DNA of 64,000 nt from Macrostomum hystrix (lineage: Eukaryota; Platyhelminthes; Macrostomidae), in assembly GCA_950097015.1 (NCBI GenBank), contig CATNEN010000039.1, positions 5,286,501 through 5,350,500 on the forward strand. The letters are read 5' to 3'. Below the pieces are notes generated by a model that was not told the origin of the DNA, did no database searches, and saw only the letters and a program-made list of their open reading frames with translations. Positions 33,695 through 45,600 of this stretch are shown piece after piece (positions within the stretch are counted from its first letter, which is position 1; every line of letters starts with the position of its first letter). The translations under genes were made by a program, and so were the position numbers.

Positions 33695-36600
33695 TTAGTT
33701 ACTGGCCGCAGCCAGCTGCAAGCTGGTCTCCAACTCTTCTAGTCGAAGGCGCAGAGATCGCAGGCTGCTGTGGGATCGCTGGTACTGCATAGCAACCTGC
33801 TCGGCTGCCTGGTTCAACTCCCGCTGAAGCTGCTCCTTGAGCGAGGCGCCTCCAGTTTCTGCGACCTCCGCCGAAGACGACGAGACCGGAGCTTCCAGAC
33901 CGGCTCGGGTGGTTGACAAACTGCGTCGCAGTGAAGTCAAATGCGTCTGCACTCGCTGTCGTTGATCCCGACGACTGCCGGCCGCTGACATGCGCTGCTG
34001 CTGCTGCTCGAAGTCGCGATTATCGGCGCCGGCTTCCAGATCGAATCTGCCCGAGTCCAGGTCGTCTTTGAATGAGCGCAGGGCGCCAACCACGCGGCGT
34101 TCCCGATCGATCAGCTCCTCCTGGGAGAGGATCTGCGGCCGGGTTGGGTTGACTTTTGTTGGAATGTTGGGCTATTTTATAAGAAGGTTTATAGATAGCT
34201 CTAAATGATAAGGGGATATTTAGGGAGAATCATCATCCTATAAGTATGGAAACAGGCGATTTCAACCTGAGTAACGAGTAATATTTAGGGAAATTGTGGG
34301 ATTTCAAATAGAGTAATGTGGGATATTTGGGAAGGATTCCCATCGAGTAGGTATGAGAAATTGTGAGACTTTTAACCTGAGTAACATGGGATTTTTTGGG
34401 AGAATTTACATAGTATGGGAGATTTTGGCGATTTGAACCTCAGTAATATGGGATATTTAGGGAAAAATCTAACAAGAAATATCATCATTTTTTTTAAAAA
34501 AGACGATATCTAAGAAACTTATTAAAATTTAGCACATGAAACTCCAGGTAGATTGACAAGTCATGCGCAACACAATCAATTAAAATTTCACCTCTTGAGC
34601 CGTAGTGAAAAGTATTGAGCCAAACGAGCTGACCTGTACAAAAACGATGAAAACGCGATACTTGAGTTAGCACAGTTAAAAATCAATTCAAGTTAAACAT
34701 TGTCATGCTTTCAGGACACAGCAACAGAGTATGTTAGCTGCTATGCTAATCAACTATTGTATTCGCAAACCCGTCAAACCAACCTGCTTCTTCAGCTTGA
34801 CCAGCTCCTGCCGACAGGACGACAGTTCGTCTGTGAGCCGCTCGGCTCGCTTCCTCTGCTCTCGGCCAGTTCGCTCCAGCTCCGCAGCCTGCTCGCCGTC
34901 GCGACGCCGTGTGTCCTCCAGCTCCTAGGAGATGGTGAAGACAAAATAAGTGTCTCAAAATCTCTCCGTTCCATAATTGCAAAATCTCACCTCTCCTAGA
35001 CTTCCGTCTCAAAATCTCACCCCTCCTAGACTGCCGTCTCAAAATATCACCACCCCTCCTAGACTTCCGTATCAAAGTCTCACCCCTCCTAGACTGCCGT
35101 CTCAAAATCTCACCACCCCTCCTAGACTTCCGTATCAAAATCTCACCTCTCCTAGACTGCCGTCTCAAAATCTCATCTCTCCTAGACTGCCGTCTCAAAA
35201 TCTCACCACCCCTCCTAGACTTCCGTATCAAAATCTCACCTCTCCTAGACTGCCGTCTCAAAATCTCACCTCTCCTAGACTGCCGTCTCAAAATCTCACC
35301 CCTCCTAGACTGCCGTCTCAAAATCTCACCTCTCAGCCTTCCTAGATATTTTTATTGAAAGTTTTATCCCTCTTGTACTGGAGTCTCAAAATCCCCCCTC
35401 TTATTAGATTAAATATCTCAAAATCTCACAAGCTGAATTTCAATCTCACCTGAGCCGCTCTGGCCAGCTGGTCTCGCAGACGCAGCGCCTGCTGCTCCAG
35501 CGAGTGCACCGCCTCAACCTTGGCCTGACGCTCGCTCACGCACTGTTCGCGCAGTCCCGTGATCTCCTTGTAGCTGCGATTCAACGCCTGCGCCAGCTCC
35601 TGCTTGTCGCGCTGGCAGGCCGCGGTCTCGTGACTGAGCTCGGCCAGCTTGGCTTCGAGTTCGCCGCATCTGGGGTGAAAAAATTGCAGGCGATCGACAC
35701 GGCTTAAAAAGGCTTTTAAAATACCTTAGCTTGCGGGGGGCGACAGGCTGAGCGGTAAGGCGTCTGGATCTAACACTAGAGGTCGTGGGTTCGAATCCGC
35801 AATCAAGTCTCAGGAGTATGAGATCAGCTCACCTATTGGCCGTGAAGCGTTGCGCTTCGCACTCGCGCCTCACGTGACCCAGCGCGGCGCTGGCCGACCG
35901 CAGCTCCTCCTGGCGCAGCGCCAGGTCGGCCCGAACGCTGTCGAGCTCGGCGCCTCCGCTGGCAAGCAGGCCTGCGAGACGGGCCTCCTCCTTCTCGGCC
36001 TCGGAGCGAGCTCTGGCCAGCTTGCGGCCCGCCTCCTGCAAGACAAGATCGGAAATTTTAGTCAATGGTCAACCCGAGGATCTGTGGAAGGAGGTGGGTC
36101 AGTCTGGGGATCTGTGGAAGGAGGTGGGTCAGTCTGGGGATCTGGGGAAGGAGTTGTGTCAGTCTGGGGATCTGTGGAAGGAGGTGGGTCAGTCTGGGGA
36201 TCTGGGGAAGGAGTTGGGTCAGTCTGGGGATCTGTGGAAGGAGGTGGGTCAGTCTGGGGATCTGGGGAAGGAGTTGGGTCAGTCTGGGGATCTGGGGAAG
36301 GAGTTGGGTCAGTCTGGGGATCTGGGGAAGGAGTTGGGTCAGTCTGGGGATCTGTGGAAGGAGGTGGGTCAGTCTGGGGATCTGTGGAAGGAGGTGGGTC
36401 AGTCTGGGGATCTGTGGAAGGAGGTGGGTCAGTCTGGGGATCTGTGGAAGGTGGGTCAGTCTGGGGATCTGGGGAAGGAGTTGGGTCAGTCTGGGGACCT
36501 TCAGAACGAGGATCCAAATCACCTGCAGCTCAGCCTGCCGCTCGGCCAGCCTGGTCTCGGCTGCGGACAGCTCCTGCTGGGTGTTGGACAGCCGGCCGGC

Positions 36601-39600
36601 CGCTTCTTCAGCGGCTAAACGATTAGCGCGTATCGATTCCTGAATTTGAGGACAAGCAAAGCGTTTTTGGGATTACTGGTAAAGAGCTTAAAACCCCAAA
36701 GTGTAGGATATATACAAGCCCACTTACCAGCAGATTTGTTATCTTTTGTTTTTGAAAAAAAACCGGGTTGGTTACCTCCTAAGCTTCAGGGTCAGCTACC
36801 TCCTAAGCTTCAGGGTCAGCTACCACCTAAACTTCAGGGTCAGCTACCTCCTAAGCTTCAGGGTCAGCTACCTCCTAAGCTTCAGAGTCAGCTACCTCCT
36901 AAGCTTTAGGGTCAGCTACCTCCTAAGCTTCAGGGTCAGCTACCACCTAAACTTCAGGGTCAGCTACCACCTAAACTTCAGGGTCAGCTACCTCCTAAGC
37001 TTCAGGGTCAGCTACCACCTAAACTTCAGGCGACCTCCGACCTGAAGAGTTTCCCCAGCAGCAGCCACTCGCCTGGACTCGGCGCAGTTCGCAGCAGAGG
37101 TCGTCCTTTTCGCGTTGACGCGAGCGCAACTCGCCGGCCAGCGACTCCAGCTGCGACTCGGCCTCGGCCAGCCGACCGCGACGACCGCTGCACTCCTGAT
37201 TGGCCTCTCGTGACAAATCCTGGGGGGGGGGCAATTGGGTCCAAAACGACTCATAGAGTAAGATATGACCTGAAAGGAGAAAGGTTTGGACCCATATGGA
37301 CGGGGATCTGATATGGGGACTAGGAGGTTCGGCGATCTTAAGTAAGGATGTAGGAAGTTCAAATGAGGATATTGTAAGCACGGATATCCCGAATGGGGAT
37401 CTAATAGGGCCGGGATTTCAAATGAGGATCTAGGAGGGCCGGAAATATATAATTGGGATCTAGAAAGATGGTAAATTTAAGGGGACCAGGATCCCAAGTT
37501 TCTGGCTAGCTTTGAAGTCTGAAGGCTATGATACAAGAAAATTTTATCAAAAAGCAGGGCCGTCACTACCTTGCTCAAACTGTCCTTACCTGCAGCTGAG
37601 CAATCTCCTTCTGCATCTGAGTCTTGTCGGCCCGCAGCCTGTCCAGTCCCCGATTGGCCGCGGCGGCCTCCTGCTCGGCCTTGTCTAGCCGGGTCTGGGC
37701 CGAGGCCAGCGAGTCCTCCAGCTCCGTCAGCTGGCGGCGAAGCTGCTGGCCGCGCTGCTCGCACTGGTCGCGGGCCTCTGCCAAGCTGTCCCGCTCCCGC
37801 TTCAGGCCTGGCGAGAAACGATTGGTTTGGAATATGCTCACAAGAGATGACAACGACTGGGATCTGGGGAAATTAGGGATTTGGGAATGTACTAGATCAA
37901 ATATTCGACTTCGAAACAAGTAGCTCAATCTGAGGATCTGGGAGAATAGCAGCTCAATCTGAGGATCTGGGAGAATAGAAGCTCAGTCTGAGGATCTGGG
38001 AGAATAGAAGCTCAGTCTGAGGATCTGGGAGAATAGCAGCTCAATCTGAGGATCTGGGAGAATAGAAGCTCAGTCTGAGGATCTGGGAGAATAGCAGCTC
38101 AATCTGAGGATCTGGGAGAATAGCAGCTCAATCTGAGGATCTGGGAGAATAGCAGCTCAATCTGAGGATCTGGGAGAATAGCAGCTCAATCTGAGGATCT
38201 GGGAGAATAGCAGCTCAATCTGAGGATCTGTGAGAATAGTAGCTCAATCTGAGGATCTGGGAGAATAGCAGCTCAATCTGAGGATCTGGGAGAATAGCAG
38301 CTCAGTCTGAGGATCTGGGAGAATAGCAGCTCAGTCTGAGGATCTGGGAGAATAGTAGCTCAGTCTGAGGATCTGGGAGAATAGTAGCTCAATCTGAGGA
38401 TCTGGGAGAATAGTAGCTCAATCTGAGGATCTGGGAGAATAGTAGCTCAGTCTGAGGATCTGGGAGAATAGTAGCTCAATCTGGGGATCTGTGAGAATAG
38501 TAGCTCAATCTGAGGATCTGGGAGAATAGTAGCTCAATCTGGGGATCTGTGAGAATAGCAGCTCAGTCTGAGGATCTGGGAGAATAGCAGCTCAGTCTGA
38601 GGATCTGGGAGAATAGTAGCTCAGTCTGAGGATCTGGGAGAATAGTAGCTCAATCTGAGGATCTGGGAGAATAGTAGCTCAATCTGAGGATCTGGGAGAA
38701 TAGTAGCTCAGTCTGAGGATCTGGGAGAATAGTAGCTCAATCTGGGGATCTGTGAGAATAGTAGCTCAATCTGAGGATCTGGGAGAATAGTAGCTCAATC
38801 TGGGGATCTGTGAGAATAGTAGCTCAATCTGGGGATCTGCCCAGATTGAGGATGTGGAACTAGTACCCAAGGCGTGAGTACAGGTAGCGAATCTCACCTG
38901 CAACCAAAGCTTCCAGGTTTCGCTTGTCGCTCGTGAGAAGTTCCAAGGCCTCGTTCTCCCGGCCGACAGCCTCTCGCAGGCGCTCCAGCTCGGCCGTCTG
39001 GCGCTGTCTTGCAGTTTCGGCCTCTTTAAGATCGCGACGGGCCTCTGCTAGGGCGGCTGTCAAGCTGGCCAGAGCAGCCGATCTCTCGGAGCAGTCTGTG
39101 CTCATCTGGGCTAGCTGAGCACGCTGGGCCTCGGTCAGGTCGAGTAGGCGGCTGAGCTCCTGCTTCTGCTTGGCTGCCTGGCTGCTCACGGACTGCAGCT
39201 CCTGGTTAGAGGAAAAATTTCATTGGCTGAGGCTTCCATGAGCACTGGGTAGCTTTAGAACATAGGAAAAAATCGGAAGGGTCGAGTTAACAGCAAGGGA
39301 CGGAGTAGTGTAGGGGCAGAACATATTGTGAAAGGGCGGGGTAGTTTGTGCATGGCGGAGTAGATTGTGAAGACGCGGGAAGATAGTGAAGGGGCGGAGT
39401 AGTTTCTGAAGTGGCGGAGTAGGTTGTGAAGGGGCGGAGTAGGTTGTGTCGGGGCGGAGTAGGTTGTGTCGGGGCGGAGTAGGTTGTGTCGGGGTGGAGT
39501 AGTTTCTGAAGGGGCGGAGTAGGTTGTGTCGGGTTGGAGTAGTTACTGAAGGGGCGGAGTAGGTTGTGAAGGGGCGGAGTAGGTTGTGAAGGGGCGGAGT

Positions 39601-42600
39601 AGGTTGTGAAGGGGCGGAGTAGGTTGTGAAGGGGCGGAGTAGGTTGTGAAGGGGCGGAGTAGATTGTGAAGGGGCGGAGTAGGTTGTGAAGGGGCGGAGT
39701 AGGTTGTGAAGACTTGCTACAGAGTAGAATCTGTGATGATATTTTCAGCTGTAGAAAATGAAATCATAAGCCTCTAAATAGTGTAATAAACAAGAATTAG
39801 CACTTCACTAAACGCGCAGAAGATAATAAATGGTGTTCATAATTGTAAATAAGCAGTAATATCTGGCTGCTATAGAGATCAAATGGTACAAAAAGGAATG
39901 CCGAGTTTCATAGAAGTGCAAGTCACTTAACATCTAGCTAAAAGGTTGCATAGGCGCGCAGTAAAATCATAATTCATAAATCATAAATTTTAATCCGCTG
40001 CGAATACGAGTAAATAGGCGAAACGAGACGACAAAGAAAGAAATAGAAGAAGAAGGGCCTAGCGCGCAAGGCTTACGACTGAAAATACTGTCTGGCCCGC
40101 ATTGATGACGGCACCCGGTTGCTGCGATTGGAGACAAATTATGTTTTCGTAATATTATTTCGATACATATCGGCAGCCAGAATTATACAACTAACCTCTT
40201 TGTCTTTCTCCAACTGAGCCCGAGTCAAATCGCGACGCTCCTCTTCAGCCTTGGCTGATCTGGCCGCCTGAGCGGTCTCTTCGCGCAGCCCGGCCAGCCG
40301 GTTCGTTTGCTCCCGAGTCCGCGTCTCCAGCTCGGCGAGGTCGCGCGCAGCTCTCTGAGCCTCGCCGTCCAGCTGTTCACGGCGCAGTTGGGCATCGCGC
40401 GACGCCTGACGAAGCTGCTCACGCTGCTGCCCAGTCAGCTGCTCCAGCTGGGCCAGCTCCTTGCGCTTGGCCTCCAGCTGAAACGGCGTGGCTTGTCTAT
40501 GGCCCATTCTGGATGTCATATTGTGGCTTGTCTATGGCCCATTCTGGATGTCATATTGTGGCTTGTCTATGACCCATTCTGGATGTCATATTGTGGCTTG
40601 TCTATGACCCATTCTGGATGTCATATTGTGGCTTGTCTATGACCCATTCTGGATGTCATATTGTGGCTTGTCTATGACCCATACTGGATGTCATATTGTG
40701 GCTTGTCTATGGCCCATTCTGGATGTCATATTGTGGCTTGTCTATGACCCATACTGGATGTCATATTGTGGCTTGTCTATGGCCCATTCTGGATGTCATA
40801 TTGTGGCTTGTCTATGGCCCATTCTGGATGTCATATTGTGGCTTGTCTATGACCCATTCTGGATGTCATATTGTGGCTTGTCTATGACCCATTCTGGATG
40901 TCATATTGTGGCTTGTCTATGACCCATTCTGGATGTCATATTGTGGCTTGTCTATGACCCATTCTGGATGTCATATTGTGGCTTGTCTATGGCCCATTCT
41001 GGATGTCATATTGTAGCTTGTCTATGGCCCATTCTGGATGTCATATTGTGGCTTGTCTATGACCCATTCTGGATGTCATATTGTGGCTTGTCTATGACCC
41101 ATTCTGGATGTCATATTGTGGCTTGTCTATGACCCATTCTGGATGTCATATTGTGGCTTGTCTATGACCCATTCTGGATGTCATATTGTGGCTTGTCTAT
41201 GACCCATTCTGGATGTCATATTGTGGCTTGTCTATGACCCATTCTGGATGTCATATTGTGGCTTGTCTATGACCCATTCTGGATGTCATATTGTGGCTTG
41301 TCTATGACCCATTCTGGATGTCATATTGTGGCTTGTCTATGACCCATTCTGGATGTCATATTGTGGCTTGTCTATGACCCATTCTGGATGTCATATTGTG
41401 GTTTGTCAATGACCCACTGGATCCATTTTTTCCAGCAGTTACCTTGGCGCTGATGGCGGCCATTTCGTCTCTCTTGACCTTCAACTGTCCGCTAGCTTCG
41501 TCCAGCCGACAGAGCAGCCGCTGATCGTCGTAGGAGTTGCTGGCCAAGTGGCGCTGCAGATCCTGGTATCTGCAGAGAGGATGAGAAAAGAGAATGGTTT
41601 ATACTTGCCGATATGTAGCGAAAAAGATAGTTACGCTAGATATTTTAATATTCTGCAAGGCTGCTCTCACGTGACTTCCGCCTGTTGAATGCGCCTCTCG
41701 GCCTCCTGGAACTGTTCATCCTTGGCCTTGAGCAGTGTCTCAGCGTCGGCCAGAGTTCTCTCCAAACCGGACTTCTCCGCCTCCAGCTCTATTGTGATTC
41801 GCCTAGTCGCCTGAAGCTCCTCGTTGGCGCGGGCCAGCTCCTTGGCGGAGGCGGCCGACCGTCTGCCAAGCTCCTCGCATTCGCCAAGAATTCGGGCGTA
41901 CTCGGCAGAGGCTCGCTCAGATTTGTTGACGGCGTCGGTGGCGAATCGCTTGACGGTGTCGAGATCGAGCCGGGCCTCGCCAAGCTGCTTCTCGCAGGCG
42001 GCCAGCTCGCCCTGCCGTTTAGCCAGGCTGGCGTCCAGGCAGCGAAGCTCGGCGGCCACGCCGGCTGCACGCTCCTCCTCCAGGCGGTGAGCCTCCTCGC
42101 GCGACTGCAGCTCGCTGGAATGTCCGGCTGGCTGTGCACTTCTCCTGCTCGAGAACACCTGCCCATTCCGCTGACTCCTGAGCAATCTCACTGTGGCTTG
42201 GATGCTGGTCCTCAATGGCGTAAATTGCACGACAAGCCCCCAAGCCTTCTCACCGCGGCTGCGCCCGAAATGAATGTGGCCGAGCCGCGGAATCGAGCTC
42301 AGGGACCCTCTATCAATATTCACTCTTAACGCTCTGTCACTCGACCCCGACATAAACATAGCATGAGTACATGCTATTCTACGAGTATGACACTAAGTGT
42401 TCTAAGAAACGGGTCTTCTAACAAATTATGTTAATTTTATTTAAAAAACCTATGCCACATTTGTGGTCTAATTGGGGGTTGAAGCCTATTGGGTAGCGCG
42501 TCTGACACATACGATTTGTATGTCGGGAGTTCGTTAGAAATCCCTGCCGGCGCATGCCAGCACCCGGGCGCTCACCGCTGGGCTGCCACCGCAGCGACGC

Positions 42601-45600
42601 GAGCCTCCAGCTGGACCAGCTGCTCCTGAGCGGCGTCTCGTTGCCTCTCGGCGGCGGCTGCCTCGGCCCGAATCTCCTCCAGAGCCCGGCGTCGCAGGTC
42701 CAATTCGTCGCGGCAGTCCTGCAGGCGGGCCCGCTTGTCCCTGGCGGCCTCGTCTAGTCGCTGCAGCTCCGCTTTGGCTTCGGCATTGTCGGAGCGTCGA
42801 CGCTCGCGAAGTCGACGCCTCAGTGAAGCGACTCGATCTTGAAGGCTGTGCAGGTAGTCCTCTAAATCGTGATGCTCCGGGACGTTGCAGAACAGACCCT
42901 GCTGCTGCTGCTGCTGCTGCAGACTCTGGGCAGAGGCGGATAGCATTGCCGCAGCAGCTGGGTCCATGCCGAAGCCGTTCGGCTGCGCGTGAGTTGGTTG
43001 GTTGGCTTTAGTTAAACAAAAAAACTAAAAAACCAGAGACTGCACTGGCGCGAGGACAAAGCTACCGTAAAATAGAAACAAATTCCCTCAATTGAAGTTC
43101 ATTATTATATTCTGTTGGGTAATTTGCTCAGAGGGGGTTAAGATACTGCTCTCGGCTTTCGTGCGCTCTCATTGTGCTTGTGAGCAGTGTGGCATTCGCA
43201 CTCAAGCTCAGCAGGTTGGAGTAGCTAGAGAATGCCTGAGAATTCAATACTCAGTTTTGTGCCTTAAAATAACATAATTGCAATTGTATTCTAGTAAGCC
43301 GGGACTGCAGATAATGCACATATACGATCGCAAGATAACAGAACAATAACAATCTCAACTTTTCAGAGATTCTAACAAATTTACTACTGCTGCATAAGTA
43401 GTGTAGTTACTCTAGAAACTCCAATGAACTAAAATAAATTTGTTCTCAGTGTTTTAATAGACCCTGAGAAACCCTGAAAAAAACCCAGCGGGTACAGCAT
43501 TCCGACTACTGGCTTAGAGGTCGGGAGTTCGAATCTAAGCCCATTGGAAACAATTCGTGCCCCTTAGGAAGACACTAAATTCCATTATACTTCAGTTTAT
43601 CCAGCAGCAAAATGGTTATCAGCATTTGTTGGTCTATATCCACGGCCCGGTCCACGGACTGAACAGCTGAACACATAACCTTTCAATGAACCACTGGCGC
43701 GGCTAGGTATATCTTATTCTAATCGAATCTATATATAATTCTAGATAAGAATTTATGAAATAATAAATTGGGTATTAGCAATGGGATTCTGAGAATTGGG
43801 AGTCTGAGTAGTCGGATTCTGAGCAGAGGGATTTTGAGAAGTGGAATTCCAAGAAGAGGGATCCAGACAAGAGGGATTCTGAGCAGTGGGATTTTGAGTA
43901 GTGGGATTCTGAGCCGTGGGATTTTGAGCAGTGGGATTCTGAGCAGTGGGATTCTGCGAATGAAGATTCAGAAAAACAGGATTTCAGGAAAGGGATTTTG
44001 AGAAGTGAGATTCTGAGCAGTGGGATTTTGAGCAGTGGGATTTTGAGAAGTGAGATTCTGAGCAGTGGGATTCTGAGCCGTGGGATTTTGAGCAGTGAGA
44101 TTCTGAGCAGTGGGATTCTGCGAATGAAGATTCAGAAAAACAGGATTGCAGGAAAGGGATTTTGAGAAGTGAGATTCTGAGCAGGGGATTCTGCGAATGA
44201 AGATTCAGAAAAACGGGATTCCAATAAAAGGGATTCCAGGAAAAGGGATTCCAGGAAAAGGGATTGCAGGAAAAGGGATTCCAGGAAAAGGGATTCCAGG
44301 AAAAGGGATTCCAGGAAAAGGGATTCCAGGAAAAGGGATTCCAGGAAAAGGGATTCCAGGAAAAGGGATTCCAGGAAAAGGGATTCCAGGAAAAGGGATT
44401 CCAGGAAAAGGGATTCCAGGAAAAGGGATTCCAGGAAAAGGGATTCTGAGAAGTGGGATAGGGCAGTCACTCTAATGACATGCCCCTACCTTGCTCACCT
44501 GGAATTCAGCACCAGCGGAGCCAACCAAATTTAAATGGTTCGGCACACTCCATCTGTGCTTTGGCGACAGCAACGGCTGCTGCTGCTGCTGCGGGTCCAG
44601 CAGATGCGAATAAGGCGCAGTTGCCCTGGCGAAATTGTGCCTCAGTGCGAATACGTCCCGTTGAACCTGAGCAAAGTCCGGCACAGACTGGGCCGAGTCA
44701 GCGGAACCGCGAACGCCAACCAGTCTGTCCAGGAGGTCGTTCAGCCGAATGATCTCGGCTCGTTGGGCGTCCAGGACCCGGCCGAGTTCGGCTGTCTCCG
44801 TCTGGGCCTGGGCCGACGAGGCCTGCCTAGCCGCCGCTGATTCTCTGTCCCGCAGCCGCTCTGTCAGGTCGTCAATTGTCTCCTGCGCGCGTTTCAGCTC
44901 GAACACCGTGGACATCATCTCCTTCTCCCAGGCGCTGCGGTCTTGCTCGCGGGCCCGCTCGAGCTCGCTGCGCTGCGCCTGCCGGGGACCGCCGGATTTC
45001 CGTTAAGCTGCTCAGTGACTGTCCCACACCCTGACTGTCCCACACCCTGACTGACCTACACCCTGACTGTCCCACACCCCGACTGTCCCACACCCAGACT
45101 GACCCACACCCTGACTGTCCCCCACCCTGACTGTCCCACACCCTGACTGTCCCACAACCTGATTGTCCCACACCCTGACTGTCCCACAACCTGACCGTCC
45201 CACACCCTGACTGCCCCACACCCTGACTGTCCCACACCCTGACAGTACCACACCCTGACTGTCCCACACCCTGATTGTCCCACACCATGACTGTCCCACA
45301 CCCTGACTGCACCACACCCTGACTGCCCCACACCCTGACTGTCCCACACCCTGACTGTCCCACACCCTGATTGTCCCACACCATGACTGTCCCACACCCT
45401 GACTGCACCACACCCTGACTGCACCACACCCTGACTGTCCCACACCCTGACTGTCCCACACCCTGACTGTCCCACACCCTGATTGTCCCACACCCTGACT
45501 GTCCCACACCCTGACTGTCCCACAACCTGATTGTCCCACACCCTGACTGTCCCACACCCTGACTGTTCCACACCGACTGTCCCACAACCAGACCAGCCTA

